From positions 1 to 40,947 of the forward strand of contig JAKADX010000039.1 in assembly GCA_021818505.1 (NCBI GenBank): DNA of 40,947 bases. Reading direction: 5' to 3'. Within the stretch, counting starts at the first letter, position 1, and every line of letters starts with the position of its first letter. The notes under the pieces are model-generated. The model made no database searches. It was not told where the DNA came from and was given only the letters and a program-made list of their open reading frames with translations. This DNA comes from Pseudomonadota bacterium. Its GTDB lineage: Bacteria > Pseudomonadota > Alphaproteobacteria > Acetobacterales > Acetobacteraceae. A program made the translations under genes and the position numbers. Below are positions 40,848 to 40,947 of this stretch, in pieces.

Positions 40848-40947
40848 TTCCTGCCTCCCCTAGCCTTTCACGCCGCCGAACGTCAGCCCGGCGATCAGAT
40901 GGCGTTGTACGATGAAGGTCAGCCCGAAGGCCGGGACGATGATGATC
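40822..40947. repeat. Terminal overlap, right copy (circular contig)
   Basis: This is identical to 9-134 in the same orientation. It is the same DNA read twice at the join of a circular molecule, not a genuine duplication. Confidence 0.9.
40860..40947 (-). CDS. Partial second reading of the CUT1 permease 3' end
   Basis: The last 88 bases encode the C-terminal residues (ending LTFGGVKG and stop) of the permease annotated at 47-895. The gene is not truncated: the contig ends inside the circular overlap. Confidence 0.85.
   Translation of the reverse strand, partial: IIIVPAFGLTFIVQRHLIAGLTFGGVKG

Noticed and set aside
1-40947. tRNA, rRNA, insertion sequences and conjugation genes
   Set aside because: I looked for transposase, relaxase and integrase motifs and for clear RNA genes and saw none. 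Small RNAs cannot be excluded by eye.

Overview
The window is almost certainly one complete circular plasmid of an alphaproteobacterium, about 40.8 kb once the join is removed. Bases 9-134 are repeated exactly at 40822-40947, as in an assembled circle whose ends overlap. The first 8 bases do not fit that overlap and match the 3' end of an Illumina adapter. The high GC content, the RepA_C-type initiator with its own ParA and ParB, and a DUF1612/HTH_13 protein beside the origin suggest Acetobacteraceae (Roseomonas/Acidiphilium-like) or a related family. That placement is inferred from gene content, not from a marker gene.

Layout. (1) 38.2 kb across the join to 3.2 kb: a minus-strand CUT1-type sugar ABC transporter operon with two solute-binding proteins, two permeases and a Gfo/Idh/MocA oxidoreductase but no ATPase gene, with a divergent IclR regulator at 3.3-4.1 kb. 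(2) 4.05-4.67 kb: a ParDE toxin-antitoxin pair with an operator-like inverted repeat. (3) 4.8-14.9 kb: a glycan-modification region holding two methyltransferases, GDP-L-fucose synthesis (gmd, fcl), three glycosyltransferase genes (one encoding two fused domains) and a sulfotransferase. (4) 15.0-20.2 kb: the plasmid backbone in the order repA-parA-parB. It has a palindrome resembling repABC parS between parA and parB, five 20-bp iterons upstream of repA, and the DUF1612/HTH_13 gene on the far side of the origin. (5) 20.2-28.2 kb: an enolase-superfamily dehydratase, a three-gene TRAP transporter, a metallo-beta-lactamase-fold lactonase and a second TRAP transporter (fused DctQM with a divergent DctP). 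(6) 28.3-34.8 kb: a ribose-type (CUT2) ABC importer followed by a D-apionate lactonase-like protein. (7) 34.8-38.6 kb: a relic of an ABC permease, a D-2-hydroxyacid dehydrogenase, an HpcH/HpaI aldolase, a CaiB CoA-transferase and a MaoC hydratase.

How it fits together. The accessory load has two themes. One is uptake and breakdown of sugars, sugar acids and lactones: four importers in about 20 kb next to lactonases, dehydratases, dehydrogenases and an aldolase. The other is decoration of a surface glycan with fucose, methyl and sulfate groups. Stability comes from iteron replication, ParAB partition and ParDE addiction. There are no transposases, conjugation genes, CRISPR arrays or RNA genes that I can see. 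The least routine signals are the parS-like palindrome in a non-repABC plasmid, the iteron array, a hairpin that places the TRAP-permease ribosome binding site in its loop with no standard start codon after it, a solute-binding protein with no signal peptide, and the apionate-lactonase/CUT2 operon.
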